A DNA stretch of 42,687 bases, taken from contig JAMCQB010000154.1 in NCBI GenBank assembly GCA_023382175.1, forward strand, positions 1 to 42,687, read 5' to 3'. This document shows, piece by piece, positions 31,148-40,713 of the stretch; the first letter of the stretch is position 1; every line of letters starts with the position of its first letter. A model generated the notes under the pieces. It was given only the letters and a program-made list of their open reading frames with translations. It had not been told where the DNA came from and did no database searches. A program made the translations under genes and the position numbers. The DNA is from Nitrospirota bacterium. Lineage in GTDB: Bacteria; Nitrospirota; Thermodesulfovibrionia; Thermodesulfovibrionales; UBA9159.

Positions 31148-33470
31148 TCATCTCAGCGATCTCGGCCACAGTGTAAGGCTTCTGGACAAATCCCCTTATG
31201 CCCGTGTCGCTCATCATCTCCTTTGTCTGTTCCCCTATCCCGTAGCCCGAGGAGATCAAGACCTTCACCTCAGGGTCTATGGTCTTTAGGTTTCTGAAGG
31301 TCTCTTCTCCTCCCATCTTCGGCATGATAAGGTCGAGGATAACAAGGTCTATCTCTTTTTTTCGCGCGGAATAAATCTCCACGGCTTCCAGGCCATTGGA
31401 CGCTTCCATTACCTGATACCCGAGCTTTTCCAGCGTTTCCCGCGCAAAGATCCTTATAAACTCTTCATCATCCACAACAAGGATAGTCCCCTTGCCGTGA
31501 GGCAGGCTCCTTTCCTCAACTTCTTCCTTTCTCGCCTCCTTTTCCACAGCAGGGAGATATATGGTAAGGCTTGATCCCTTGCCGATTTCGCTGTCAACGG
31601 TTATGAAGCCGTCATGGTTCTTCACCACACCATACACCATGGCAAGACCCATGCCCGTGCCTTTCCCTTTTTCCTTTGTGGTAAAGAAAGGTTCGAAGAT
31701 ATGTTTCTTGACCTCCTCGTTCATGCCCATACCCGTATCAGCGACCCTGAGGGCCGCGTATCTTCCCGGCCGCAGCCATGGATGTTGAATCTCTTCCTTG
31801 CGGAGTTCGACATTCATGGTCTCGATATGGAGCCTCCCCCCCGAGGGCATTGCATCCCTTGCATTGAGGCAGAGATTGAGAATGACGTGCTCGAGCTGGC
31901 TTCTGTCGCCGTCAATGGTCCAGAGGTCATCCTTCAATGTTGTCGTAATCTCTATGGCCCTGTCGAAGGTTCTCGTGATAATTTTGAATACATCATCCAC
32001 AAGGGCATTGAGGTTCAGGGGTTCAACAACATATTTCCCCTTGCGCGCAAAGCCGAGGAGCTGTTTGGTAAGTTCTCCAGCCTTTTCCGCAGAACTTTCG
32101 ATTACCGAGAGGGGCCTCTGAATGGGGTCGTCCTCTGAGATCTTCATCTTCAAAAGGGATGCATAGCCGAGGATTCCCTGGAGCATGTTATTGAAATCAT
32201 GGGCAATGCCGCCGGCAAGGGTACCCACTGCTTCCAGTTTCTGGGCCTGGAAGAGTTGTTCTCTAACCTTCTCCTTTTCCACATCTTCGTCAATCCTTTC
32301 AAACTCTGTTGCGACCATCTGGCCTATAGTCTGGAAGACCTTTATGTCTGACTCTGTAAACTCTCGCTCTTTGCCAAAGGCATTCACGATTCCAACCACA
32401 TCCCCCTTTCTATTAAAAACGGCAAGGCCTATGTAAGAATCTGCCTTTATGGGCAAAAGGAAGTTTGACGAAGGGAATTGTTTATATGCATCCTTTTCAA
32501 AGACGACTAACTGTTTCTTAGTCACAACACCTTCACAAACCGTGCCTTTAAGGGAGATGTTAATATCCTTCTTCAGTTCACCACCATAATACATTGCAAC
32601 CACATGTGCACTCTCACCCTCCGGGCCAACCCTTGCTATGAGCGAGTTCAGGTCAAACATTCTCGAAATAGCCATCACAACCTCATCCAAGAATTCCTCG
32701 CCCCTCCTCGACGTAGCTATGTGGTAGATATTATTGAGCATCCTGTTTTCTCTTTCATGCAGCTCGATAGCACTCCTCAGAGTATCGCTCAGGAATTCAA
32801 ACTCAGAGATACCCCTATATTGAGGCTTTTCGCCTTTTTTCAGTGAGTTAACAATCCTGCTAACTGGTAATCTGATAATCCTGTCGATGTAATAAAAAAG
32901 CAACAGGGCTGAGATTAGGAAAACAAGGCCTGTAGCCCCATAGGCAAGATTCGTTCTATATATTACTGGGGTAAAGGCGCTGTCATCCTTTATCAGTATT
33001 ATGCGCCATTGCCAGGGGTCAAACCTCGTTAGGGACACATGATAACCCTTTCCATCACGCTTAAAGGCAGAAAAATTCCTCTTACTATCCATGATCTCCG
33101 TCAACATAAAAGGGAGTTTCTCGGTGGAAAATATCACCCTTCCTTCTCCCTCAGTGATTGCACCCAGCAGGTTATTCGCCCTCATGAAGTCTTCTATCTT
33201 GCCCAGGGTTATGCCCTTTTTGATCCTCACCCTCCCCTCATCCCCTGCCGTCCCCGACCTCAAAAGTTCATTTAAGTTTTGCTCACAGATGTTATATACG
33301 CTGGTGGATAGGGTCTCAAGGTTCCCCCTGATATGGATATTCACGAGATCGGACATAGACCGCAGCACGATGAAGTAGAGGAGATATCCACCCAAGAGGA
33401 CTGTGGCAACTATAGGAATAATAACCCTAAAGGTGAGGCTGTTTATTATCCTGAGCTTATATTCCTTCAT
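31122..33470 (-). CDS. Membrane hybrid histidine kinase with GAF and C-terminal receiver
   Basis: A 782-aa sensor. The first helix ([21 protein letters not shown]) and a second near residue 170-190 ([19 protein letters not shown]) bracket a ~130-residue periplasmic sensor domain. A GAF-like domain follows (~250-395; [28 protein letters not shown]), then the phosphoacceptor [22 protein letters not shown], an HATPase domain ([30 protein letters not shown]) and a receiver ([31 protein letters not shown]). The last two may form an internal phosphorelay. Downstream of the orphan binding protein; no separate response regulator is adjacent. Confidence 0.92.
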   Translation of the reverse strand: MKEYKLRIINSLTFRVIIPIVATVLLGGYLLYFIVLRSMSDLVNIHIRGNLETLSTSVYNICEQNLNELLRSGTAGDEGRVRIKKGITLGKIEDFMRANNLLGAITEGEGRVIFSTEKLPFMLTEIMDSKRNFSAFKRDGKGYHVSLTRFDPWQWRIILIKDDSAFTPVIYRTNLAYGATGLVFLISALLLFYYIDRIIRLPVSRIVNSLKKGEKPQYRGISEFEFLSDTLRSAIELHERENRMLNNIYHIATSRRGEEFLDEVVMAISRMFDLNSLIARVGPEGESAHVVAMYYGGELKKDINISLKGTVCEGVVTKKQLVVFEKDAYKQFPSSNFLLPIKADSYIGLAVFNRKGDVVGIVNAFGKEREFTESDIKVFQTIGQMVATEFERIDEDVEKEKVREQLFQAQKLEAVGTLAGGIAHDFNNMLQGILGYASLLKMKISEDDPIQRPLSVIESSAEKAGELTKQLLGFARKGKYVVEPLNLNALVDDVFKIITRTFDRAIEITTTLKDDLWTIDGDRSQLEHVILNLCLNARDAMPSGGRLHIETMNVELRKEEIQHPWLRPGRYAALRVADTGMGMNEEVKKHIFEPFFTTKEKGKGTGMGLAMVYGVVKNHDGFITVDSEIGKGSSLTIYLPAVEKEARKEEVEERSLPHGKGTILVVDDEEFIRIFARETLEKLGYQVMEASNGLEAVEIYSARKKEIDLVILDLIMPKMGGEETFRNLKTIDPEVKVLISSGYGIGEQTKEMMSDTGIRGFVQKPYTVAEIAEMTKSALSAV

Positions 33471-33479
33471 TTACACCAC

Positions 33480-33686
33480 TGTCATTCTGAGTCCTTCGCT
33501 TGTCATTCTGAGCGAAGCGAAGAATCTTGTCTTTCTGCTCAGGATAAACTCCGCGATGAATCTCATCATCTCGTGTTTCGACATCTGTTATTCACCTGTC
33601 ATGCTGGATTATTTCAGCATCTCTTAGACCCTGAAATAAGTTCAGGGTGACAATTTAGGGATTGCTTCGCTTCGCTTCGCAATGAC
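33480..33686. repeat. Cluster of dispersed REP-like repeats (GTCATTCTGAGCGAAGCGAAG type)
   Basis: TGTCATTCTGAG occurs twice (33480 and 33501), the second as the longer TGTCATTCTGAGCGAAGCGA followed by AGAATCTT. The right end has ATTGCTTCGCTTCGCTTCGC then AATGAC, the inverted relative. Between them are two small palindromes, ATGCTG...CAGCAT (33601-33620) and CCCTGAA...TTCAGGG (33630-33648). Such sequences are scattered through many bacterial genomes. They fill the 227-bp gap between the kinase and the binding-protein gene. Confidence 0.75.
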
Positions 33687-33697
33687 AATTTTTATCC

Positions 33698-34846
33698 TTA
33701 CCTGAATACCGCCTTTGCTGTCCTGAGCTTCTCAGGCCAGACTACCTCTTTTTTACCGTTCTGGCACTGGATGATGAGATTGAAATGTTTCACCTGCATC
33801 CCTGTCCGGTCAACACCGTATCTGCCTGTTATTGTCATTGTATCGAGCGTGGATAAGATGTCCCTCAACCTGTCCCTATCAAGGCTTCCTGCCTTTTTTA
33901 TGGCCTCCTCCATTATCTGGCCTGCAGCATAGGCCTCGGCTGCATGGTATGATGGCTCCTCTTTATACGTCTTTATGAATGCTCCATGAAATGCATGACA
34001 GCCTGGAGGAAGTAATCCACCGTGGTGTTCCCACTGGGACGAGGAAAAGGCATAATCTGCATCGGCCTTGAGCCTGTCATAAAATGCCTGCATTGTTGGA
34101 CCTACAGAGGCATAGTATGCCCTTGGATACCAGCCAATCCTTTTCAGGGATAGCCGCATATTTACTGCCTCATCAAAATGCCCGCAGACAATCAGGACCT
34201 GAGCCCTGGATTCCCTTGCCCTCCGGGCAAATCCATCGAGGTTCTCGGTGCCTTTTTTGAAGCCCTCGAACAGGACGACCTTAAGCCCAAGCCTCTCTGC
34301 CCATTTCTTTGTGCCCTCTGCTATGTCCCTTGAGAATGAATCATCTGCATAAACAATGGCAATATCGTTTAAATTATTCACCACAAGCAATTCAAGAAAG
34401 CCTACAGAATATCTGCTCGCAGGCGTAAAGACACCAAAGATATATTTATAGCCCTTTTGCCACAACCTATCTGCAGAGGCGCCTGATGCTAAAACGGGGT
34501 ATCCGTATTTTTCTGTCACGGGCGGTATCGCCTCTGTTATCTCACTTGAGTATGGGCCGAAGAGGAGATCGACCTTCTCTTTTACAATGAGGTGTTCGTA
34601 AAGGGATTTTGCGGTTTGCGGGTCGCTCTTGTCGTCATAGATGACGAGGGTTACCTTTCTCCCGAGAATCCCTCCGCTGCTGTTCACGTCCCTTTCCCAG
34701 AGCCTGAAGCCCTTCATCTGCATGTCCGACATCTCAGAATATTTCCCTGTCAGCCCGAGAGTCAGCCCAATCTTGACAGGTTCTTCCGCGCGTGAGGGCA
34801 ACGCAAGGCAAAAAAGAAGTATAAATGCAACAAATAGTTGTTTCAT
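33698..34846 (-). CDS. Periplasmic binding protein, Liv/branched-chain amino acid type (orphan)
   Basis: Signal peptide MKQLFVAFILLFCLALPSRAEE, then the type I periplasmic binding fold: VKIGLTLGLTGKYSEMSDMQMKGFRLWERDVNSSGGILGRKV, VDLLFGPYSSEITEAIPPVTEKYGYPVLASGA, NNLNDIAIVYADDSFSRDIAEG. 382 aa is usual. No permease or ATPase genes are adjacent. Its place upstream of the histidine kinase suggests it could serve as a sensor partner, an inference. Ligand unknown. Confidence 0.88.
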   Translation of the reverse strand: MKQLFVAFILLFCLALPSRAEEPVKIGLTLGLTGKYSEMSDMQMKGFRLWERDVNSSGGILGRKVTLVIYDDKSDPQTAKSLYEHLIVKEKVDLLFGPYSSEITEAIPPVTEKYGYPVLASGASADRLWQKGYKYIFGVFTPASRYSVGFLELLVVNNLNDIAIVYADDSFSRDIAEGTKKWAERLGLKVVLFEGFKKGTENLDGFARRARESRAQVLIVCGHFDEAVNMRLSLKRIGWYPRAYYASVGPTMQAFYDRLKADADYAFSSSQWEHHGGLLPPGCHAFHGAFIKTYKEEPSYHAAEAYAAGQIMEEAIKKAGSLDRDRLRDILSTLDTMTITGRYGVDRTGMQVKHFNLIIQCQNGKKEVVWPEKLRTAKAVFR

Positions 34847-34888
34847 GGTTTCAGAGAAACTTTATTTTACAGTATATCAGAAAATCCC

Positions 34889-36604
34889 TTAGCCCAACAC
34901 ATTCCATCCCATTTTGCGCAGACCCCTGCACACAAGCCAGCCGCTCACCGCTGCCACGCAAAGCCAGAGAGAACCGGGAAGAATGTATCCCAGGATCAGT
35001 TTTCCGAGACCTATGGTAAGGCCGATAATGAGAAGGCAGCCATAGATCCACTGAACCAATGAATCGGTAAGGGTACCCCTGTCTTGCGGATCATCAGCCA
35101 GCAATGCTACGGGTTTCCATCCCGCCCTGCCAGGCCTGGTCCTCCTGTAGAATTCCACCAGTTTTGCATTCTCAGCGGGTTTTGTGAGGAGGGTCACCCC
35201 AAGCCACACAATGGTGGATACACTAATGATAAGGAAAAGCTTTGCATAATACGGCGACGACCTGAAGGAGGGATGGAGGTAGGCGAGGAGGGTCATGCCC
35301 GTGGAAGCGACCATGGCAGAGATCTCGCTCCATGCATTTACCCTCCACCAGAACCATCTCACGATATATACCAGTCCTGTACCGGAGCCGAAGGCTATGA
35401 GAAACTTGAATACCCCGATAATAGAGGTCGTGTAGTACGTGACGATACCGGTGACAATGGAGAGCACGAGGGTTGCGATGCGGGATACTTTTATATAATG
35501 TTTCTCCGTTGCTTCCCTCTTCACGAAGGGTCTGTAGAAGTCATTTACGAAATATGCGGAAGAGAGATTGAGATAGGTGCTCAGAGTCGACATGAACGCT
35601 GCAAAAAAAGAGGCGAGCATGAGTCCCTTCAGCCCCGAAGGCAGGAGGTCTACCATCATCCGGGGGTATACCGCCTCGTGGTCCCGGGCCTGAGGGTAAA
35701 GTATAAGAGAAGCCAGCGCTGCAAGGATCCACGGCCATGTCCTCAATCCGTAATTTGCGATGTTGAAATAGAGGGTTGCGAAGAGACTCTGTGTTTCATC
35801 CTTGCATGAAGACATCCTCTGGACAATGACCCCCCCGCCGTCCGATGAGTATTTCGACCACCAGCTCAGTCCCACATATCCGAGAAATGTCATAAACGCC
35901 GTTCCAAAAAACCCCTCATCAAGGGGCGGGAAAAAGCTGAGGGTGTTTTGGTCAAGGCGCATTTTTATTGCTGAAATGCCCCCTGCCGTATCGACGGACA
36001 CTACGGCAAGGGTAATTGCGCCGATCATTGCGATAATGAATTGGAAGAAGTCCGTGGTGACCACGCCCCAGTAACCCGAGAGCATGGCGTAGGCAACAGT
36101 TATCCCGCTTGAGACAAAGATGCTTTCCCATTTCCCCCATCCAAGGCTCACGTCCAGGATCTTCGCCATGGCGAGGATGACCTGCGCCTTGATAATGGTA
36201 TGTATGGCAACGGAGAAATAGATGGCCTTGAAGCCACGGAGGAGGGAGGCTGATCTCCCCGAATAGCGGAGGTTAATGAGTTCAACGTCGGTCAGTACGC
36301 CGAGCCTCCTCCAGAGGCGCGCAAAGAAGAAGACGGACATCATTCCTGAAAAAAGGAAACACCACCACTGCCAGTTTTCGTAGATGCCGTGCTCCCGCAC
36401 GAGTCCCGTTACATAGAGGGGAGTGTCTGATGAAAACGTGGTTGCCACCATTGAGGTGCCGGCAAGCCACCAGGGGAGATTCCTTCCGGAGAGAAAGAAT
36501 TCACTCACACTGGATGAGGCCTTTTTCGTGAAATAAAGGCCGATCATCAGGGACGCGAGCATGTAGGCGACAACGATTGCCCAGTCAAAGAAGGAGAGGT
36601 TCAT
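34889..36604 (-). CDS. Sodium:solute symporter (SSS family)
   Basis: About 13 membrane segments of the SSS fold. N-terminal FFDWAIVVAYMLASLMIGLYFTKKASSSVSEFFLSGRNLPWWLAGTSM is diagnostic, followed by TTFSSDTPLYVTGLV. The C-terminus ends with two extra helices. ATG 36604 gives 571 aa; the 128 extra residues in the track run antisense through the divergent gene and are not real. Substrate unknown (sugar, amino acid and organic-acid relatives exist). A TATAAT 9 nt before the ATG suggests a nearly leaderless transcript. Confidence 0.9.
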   Translation of the reverse strand: MNLSFFDWAIVVAYMLASLMIGLYFTKKASSSVSEFFLSGRNLPWWLAGTSMVATTFSSDTPLYVTGLVREHGIYENWQWWCFLFSGMMSVFFFARLWRRLGVLTDVELINLRYSGRSASLLRGFKAIYFSVAIHTIIKAQVILAMAKILDVSLGWGKWESIFVSSGITVAYAMLSGYWGVVTTDFFQFIIAMIGAITLAVVSVDTAGGISAIKMRLDQNTLSFFPPLDEGFFGTAFMTFLGYVGLSWWSKYSSDGGGVIVQRMSSCKDETQSLFATLYFNIANYGLRTWPWILAALASLILYPQARDHEAVYPRMMVDLLPSGLKGLMLASFFAAFMSTLSTYLNLSSAYFVNDFYRPFVKREATEKHYIKVSRIATLVLSIVTGIVTYYTTSIIGVFKFLIAFGSGTGLVYIVRWFWWRVNAWSEISAMVASTGMTLLAYLHPSFRSSPYYAKLFLIISVSTIVWLGVTLLTKPAENAKLVEFYRRTRPGRAGWKPVALLADDPQDRGTLTDSLVQWIYGCLLIIGLTIGLGKLILGYILPGSLWLCVAAVSGWLVCRGLRKMGWNVLG

Positions 36605-36613
36605 CGCTGTGAT

Positions 36614-36619
36614 ATTATA
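36614..36619 (-). promoter_or_regulatory. Candidate -10 for the symporter in a 19-bp divergent gap
   Basis: TATAAT (minus strand, 36619-36614) lies only 9 nt before ATG 36604, and the two divergent start codons are 19 bp apart. The -35 would fall inside the PAP2-GT gene; no good hexamer is seen. Confidence 0.35.
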
Positions 36620-36623
36620 TAGC

Positions 36624-38747
36624 ATGCCTGAATGGATAACACAATTGGATACCGCATTGTTTTTCTTTCTCAACAGGGACTGCCACAATAAACTGTTCGA
36701 TCTTCTCATGCCTGTTATTACCCACCGGGCGAGTCTCATCGTACTGCCGTTCCTTGTTCTTTTTCTTTTGCAGGAAAAGAGGAAAGCGCTGGCGGTCTTC
36801 GGGGTCGCCTTTTTTTCGATACTGCTGGCTGACGGGTTGAGCAATGTCCTGAAACATCTCATGGAGAGGCAGAGGCCATGTAATGTCCTGGAGAACGTCC
36901 ATCTTCTCGTGGGCTGCACCAAGTCCTTCTCCATGCCCTCAAACCACGCCGCCAACGCCTTTGCCTTTGCTACCCCGTTCCTTTTCATGACAAAGAACCG
37001 TCTGCGGTATCCCCTTCTCTTTATTGCCGTGCTTGTTTCCCTTTCACGGGTAGTTGTGGGCGTTCATTATCCCGGAGATGTCCTTGGCGGCGCTCTGGCA
37101 GGCGGTCTCTCGGCCGGAGCCGTTATGTATCTTTATGCATGGGCGGAAAGAAGGTTCAGGGACAGGCCATATGCCACCGTGATGTATCTGTTCCTTCTCG
37201 GTCTGAGCCTGTTCCGCATGTATTACCTCTCCTTCGGTCCCCTTGACCTCAGCCCTGATGAAGCGCATTACTGGGAATGGTCACGGAGGCTGGATTTAAG
37301 CTATTACTCCAAGGGCCCCATGATTGCCTACCTTATTGCCCTTTCGACTTCCCTGTTTGGTGATACGGTGTTTGGAGTGCGGTTCCTTGCCGTTGTCCTT
37401 TCGCTCTTAAGCAGCATCATTCTGTACAGGCTCGGCAAGGAGATGTATAACGAGCGGGTGGGAGCGGCCTCCGCCATCCTTTTCCAGGTCATACCCCTTT
37501 TCTCCGCCTTCGGCGTCCTCTTCACCATAGACTCTCCCTTTCTCTTCTTCTGGATACTCTCCCTGTATCTCTTCTGGAAAGCGGTGAATAACCCCCCTCT
37601 TATCCCCCCTTATTTAAGGGGGGAAGCAGGGGGGTTATCGAAAGGGGGCAAGGGGGGAATTGACAGGAATGTGCCGGGCATGAATCACTCATCACTTTTA
37701 TATTGGCTCCTCCTCGGCATTTCTGTCGGTCTCGGGCTCCTTACGAAATATACCATGGCCTTTTTTTACCTCTGTGCGCTCTGTTTTCTTGTCTTTTCAG
37801 TTCACCACAGAAAGCTTCTCAGGACTGCTGCGCCTTATGGAGCGTCGCTCATAAGTTTCATTGTCTTCAGCCCGGTGGTCCTCTGGAACGCGCAGCATGA
37901 CTGGGTGACGCTGAGACATACCGCAGGCCAGGCACATATTGCAGAAGGACTCCGGATATCGGTGATGAGTTTTATTGAGTTTGCAGGGTCTCAGTTCGGT
38001 GTCGTTACGCCTGTTCTCTTTGTCCTGATTTTATTTGCTTTATGGAAGGCGAGAGGCAAAGGCCAGGACACGTCCGGCTCCCATGGTAAATTCCTTTTCT
38101 GGTTCTCAGCGCCTGTAATTGTCTTTTTCCTTTTAAAGAGTCTCCAGGGGAAGGTCCAGGCAAACTGGGCAATGATGGGATATATCACCGGCCTCATTGC
38201 CTTCTCGGAGATATTCATCAACCAATGGGTAAGATACAGACCCGCCATAAAGAAAATCATCATCATCGGCCTTGCCCTTTCCCTGCTGTTGACTGCTGTC
38301 GCCCATTATCCATCGAAGTTTCATCTCCCCGTTAAACTTGATCCATCAGCCAGACTTAAGGGCTGGAATGACCTTGGGAAAGAGGTGGATGGTATATATT
38401 CTGATATGAGGGAGAAGGGACAGGTGTTTATCTTTTCCGACAGCTACCAGATCTCCAGCGAACTTGCCTTTTACGTGAAGGGGCATCCCATCACGTACTG
38501 CGTGAATCTTGGAAGGAGGATGAACCAATATGACCTCTGGCCTGATTTCGGGAATTTTATCCATTCCAACGGGATTTTTGTTACAATAGGCGATACAGAA
38601 TTGAACCCCGGGATCAGGAGTGCCTTCCATGGCTATGAAAAGCGACTCCTGAAAGTGTACGACAAGGACAGGCTTTTGAGGGAATTTTCGATCTTTCTCT
38701 GTTACGACTTTCAGGGCATGACGAAGGAAACAATAGGAAAATACTGA
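36624..38747 (+). CDS. PAP2 phosphatase / GT-C glycosyltransferase fusion
   Basis: Residues ~1-175 are a membrane PAP2 phosphatase with all three motifs: KHLMERQRP, SMPSNHAAN and SRVVVGVHYPGD. Residues ~190-700 are a GT-C glycosyltransferase of the PMT/ArnT type, with the DEAHYWEWS motif in the first loop, then multiple helices, LLTKYTMAFFYL and a periplasmic C-terminal domain. A Gly/Pro-rich segment (PPLIPPYLRGEAGG) in a loop near residue 325 comes from a palindromic repeat. GT-C enzymes use polyprenyl-phosphate sugars and PAP2 enzymes dephosphorylate lipid carriers. Start ATG 36624; GTG 36609 is the alternative. Confidence 0.88.
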   Translation: MPEWITQLDTALFFFLNRDCHNKLFDLLMPVITHRASLIVLPFLVLFLLQEKRKALAVFGVAFFSILLADGLSNVLKHLMERQRPCNVLENVHLLVGCTKSFSMPSNHAANAFAFATPFLFMTKNRLRYPLLFIAVLVSLSRVVVGVHYPGDVLGGALAGGLSAGAVMYLYAWAERRFRDRPYATVMYLFLLGLSLFRMYYLSFGPLDLSPDEAHYWEWSRRLDLSYYSKGPMIAYLIALSTSLFGDTVFGVRFLAVVLSLLSSIILYRLGKEMYNERVGAASAILFQVIPLFSAFGVLFTIDSPFLFFWILSLYLFWKAVNNPPLIPPYLRGEAGGLSKGGKGGIDRNVPGMNHSSLLYWLLLGISVGLGLLTKYTMAFFYLCALCFLVFSVHHRKLLRTAAPYGASLISFIVFSPVVLWNAQHDWVTLRHTAGQAHIAEGLRISVMSFIEFAGSQFGVVTPVLFVLILFALWKARGKGQDTSGSHGKFLFWFSAPVIVFFLLKSLQGKVQANWAMMGYITGLIAFSEIFINQWVRYRPAIKKIIIIGLALSLLLTAVAHYPSKFHLPVKLDPSARLKGWNDLGKEVDGIYSDMREKGQVFIFSDSYQISSELAFYVKGHPITYCVNLGRRMNQYDLWPDFGNFIHSNGIFVTIGDTELNPGIRSAFHGYEKRLLKVYDKDRLLREFSIFLCYDFQGMTKETIGKY
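37588..37665. repeat. G/C-rich palindromic repeat inserted in the GT-C reading frame
   Basis: An outer inverted repeat AACCCCCCT (37590-37598)/AGGGGGGTT (37628-37636) encloses a perfect inner hairpin, CCCCCCTTA/TAAGGGGGG with a 2-nt loop (37604-37623), and further G tracts follow to 37657. Translated it gives PPLIPPYLRG...GGLSKGGKGG, a peptide seen wherever this dispersed repeat type enters genes. Confidence 0.8.
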
Positions 38748-39691
38748 TGACCGTATCTGTTGTCATTCCGGTTTTTAATGAAGAGGATAATGTTGAGACC
38801 CTCCACGAGAGGCTCAGAAGTGTCCTTGGCTCCCTCGGCACAGAGTATGAGGTCATCTACGTTGATGACGGCAGCACGGACAGGACCCTTCCCCTCCTCG
38901 AGCAGATACAGGGCGGTGACCCCTCTGTGGTGGTCCTCAGCCTCAGGAGGAATTTCGGGCAGACCGCGGCCTTTGCAGCGGGCTTTGATTTTGCCAGGGG
39001 AGATGTGGTCGTCACCATGGATGGGGACCTTCAGAACGACCCCAATGATATTCCCAAGCTCCTTGAACTCATCAAGGACAGTGATCTGGTGAGCGGCTGG
39101 AGAAAGAAGAGGAAAGACCCGTTCTTCAGCAGGAGGCTGCCGTCCATGGCCGCGAACTGGCTTATCAGCAAGGTGACGGGGGTTAAGCTCCACGACTATG
39201 GCTGTTCCCTGAAGGCGTACCGGCGCGATGTCATAAAAAACCTTAAGCTGTATGGCGAAATGCACCGCTTCATCCCTGCAGTTGCGAGCTGGTACGGGGT
39301 GAGGGTGGCAGAGGTCGAAACGGTCCATCATCCGCGGCTGAGGGGAAAATCGAAATACGGGATTACGAGGACCGTCAAGGTGGTTCTCGATCTCATCACC
39401 GTCAAGTTCCTGCAGAGTTTTTCGACGAAACCCCTCCAGTTTTTCGGATCCATTGGCATGGCGTGCGGTTTTATCGGATTCCTCGTGCTGTTCTATCTCA
39501 GCATTGAGAAGCTTATCTTCGGCAACCCCATCGGCGGCAGACCCCTCCTCCTCCTCGGCGCGCTGCTTCTGATCGTCGGCATCCAGTTTATCGGCATGGG
39601 GCTGTTGGGCGAGATGATTGTGAGGGTCTATCACGAGACGCAGCGAAAACCTATTTATGTGATCAAGAAGGTCCTTGGCCCGTCCAAATAA
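38747..39691 (+). CDS. GT2 polyprenyl-phosphate glycosyltransferase (GtrB/ArnC/DPM1-like)
   Basis: Charges polyprenyl phosphate with a sugar from a nucleotide donor. SVVIPVFNEEDNVETL, YVDDGSTDRT and the metal-binding TMDGDLQNDP are typical; then GCSLKAYRRDV, HRFIPAVASWYG and RGKSKYG. Two C-terminal membrane helices (GSIGMACGFIGFLVLFYL, LLLLGALLLIVGIQFIGMGLLGEM) are standard for this group. 314 aa. Its ATG overlaps the upstream stop (TGATG), so it is coupled to the PAP2-GT-C gene, the probable user of its product. Confidence 0.93.
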   Translation: MTVSVVIPVFNEEDNVETLHERLRSVLGSLGTEYEVIYVDDGSTDRTLPLLEQIQGGDPSVVVLSLRRNFGQTAAFAAGFDFARGDVVVTMDGDLQNDPNDIPKLLELIKDSDLVSGWRKKRKDPFFSRRLPSMAANWLISKVTGVKLHDYGCSLKAYRRDVIKNLKLYGEMHRFIPAVASWYGVRVAEVETVHHPRLRGKSKYGITRTVKVVLDLITVKFLQSFSTKPLQFFGSIGMACGFIGFLVLFYLSIEKLIFGNPIGGRPLLLLGALLLIVGIQFIGMGLLGEMIVRVYHETQRKPIYVIKKVLGPSK

Positions 39692-40577
39692 GATAATCAT
39701 CCTTTTCGTGAAGATCCTTGTGAGCGGAGGGCTTCTCTATGCAGTCATCTCAAGAACCGGCATCGACAAGGTCCTTTCCACCCTGAGGGGGATATATATC
39801 CCTTCTTTCATCCTTGCAGTCCTGATCTACATCTGTGCCGTCTTCATATCCACAATACGGTGGCGTCTCCTCCTCCATGAACGGTTCGGACTCGGGAGAC
39901 TCTTCTCCCTTTATTTTATCGGTTCTTTCTTCAATCACCTTCTTCCCGGAATTATTGGGGGCGATGCGGTGAAGGCGTACTATCTTTACCGGGATACGGG
40001 CAAAGGCGCCTCTGCCATTGCCTCCGTATTCATGGACAGATACATGGGTTTTACCGCACTCATGCTTGTGGGGCTGATCGCTTTCCCCTTTGGTTTCGGG
40101 TACTTCAGAGGGTCATATATCGAATGGATCCTCCCCCTTATAGTCCTCCTTTTTATTGCGGGAAGCTTCGTTGTTTTTGGCCTGAGGGTCGGCAGGAGAA
40201 TTAAATTCCTGTCGGGATTTTATGATTACTTTGCCATCTACAAAGAGAAGAAGGCCGTTATCGTGAAGACGTTCCTTATTTCGGTGGTCGTCCAGGCGAT
40301 TGTGATATTTGCGGTCTATGCGCTCTGCAGGGGCCTGAGCGTAAACGTGCCTCTCCTGCCGCTCTTTATCTTTGTCCCTGTGATCTCCACTATCGCCACA
40401 ATTCCGATCTCCATCTCGGGACTGGGAGTCAGGGAGGCATCCTTTGTCCTGCTTTTCGGCTTTCTCGGGATAAGCCCTGCCCAGGCTACGGCGGTATCCT
40501 TCGCGTGGTTTCTCTCAGTGGCAACGGGCAGCCTCCCGGGGCTTATAGAATACCTGAGGTTTAAGAAGGGGGCGTAA
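39675..40577 (+). CDS. Flippase-like / LPG-synthase-TM family membrane protein (UPF0104)
   Basis: Eight or so helices and the family signatures FISTIRWRLLL, FNHLLPGIIGGDAVKAYYL, ASVFMDRYMGF and IPISISGLGVREASFVLLF. The family comprises lipid-flippase-like proteins and the membrane part of lysyl-phosphatidylglycerol synthase; no synthase domain is present. The TTG start at 39675 lies 17 bp inside the GT2 gene with AAGAAGG upstream. Context suggests movement of the lipid-linked sugar across the membrane. Confidence 0.85.
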   Translation: MARPNKIIILFVKILVSGGLLYAVISRTGIDKVLSTLRGIYIPSFILAVLIYICAVFISTIRWRLLLHERFGLGRLFSLYFIGSFFNHLLPGIIGGDAVKAYYLYRDTGKGASAIASVFMDRYMGFTALMLVGLIAFPFGFGYFRGSYIEWILPLIVLLFIAGSFVVFGLRVGRRIKFLSGFYDYFAIYKEKKAVIVKTFLISVVVQAIVIFAVYALCRGLSVNVPLLPLFIFVPVISTIATIPISISGLGVREASFVLLFGFLGISPAQATAVSFAWFLSVATGSLPGLIEYLRFKKGA

Positions 40578-40584
40578 GGATCTC

Positions 40585-40650
40585 TGATCTGCTTCGCCCC
40601 GGCGAGAGCCTCTCTTTGCGCTCCGGGGTTGATGAGAAACTTCAGATCAG
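40585..40650 (+). other. Nested inverted repeats between the flippase and CNB genes
   Basis: An outer CTGATCTG (40585-40592) pairs with CAGATCAG (40643-40650), and an inner CCCCGG (40598-40603) with CCGGGG (40623-40628). It may be a terminator without a T tract or a structured leader of the next gene. Confidence 0.45.
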
Positions 40651-40713
40651 TCTTCATTGTCATAGTAATTCATATTGTCAGAAACCGGAGCAATGGTGTA
40701 GAATTCATCATCC

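Noticed and set aside
36605-36988. 128-residue N-terminal extension of the symporter in the track
   Set aside because: It runs antisense through the PAP2 domain; SSS proteins begin at the NLSFFDWA segment at ATG 36604.
38711-39700. 329-aa minus-strand ORF
   Set aside because: Antisense to the intact, well-conserved GT2 gene; no ribosome-binding site or recognisable domain.
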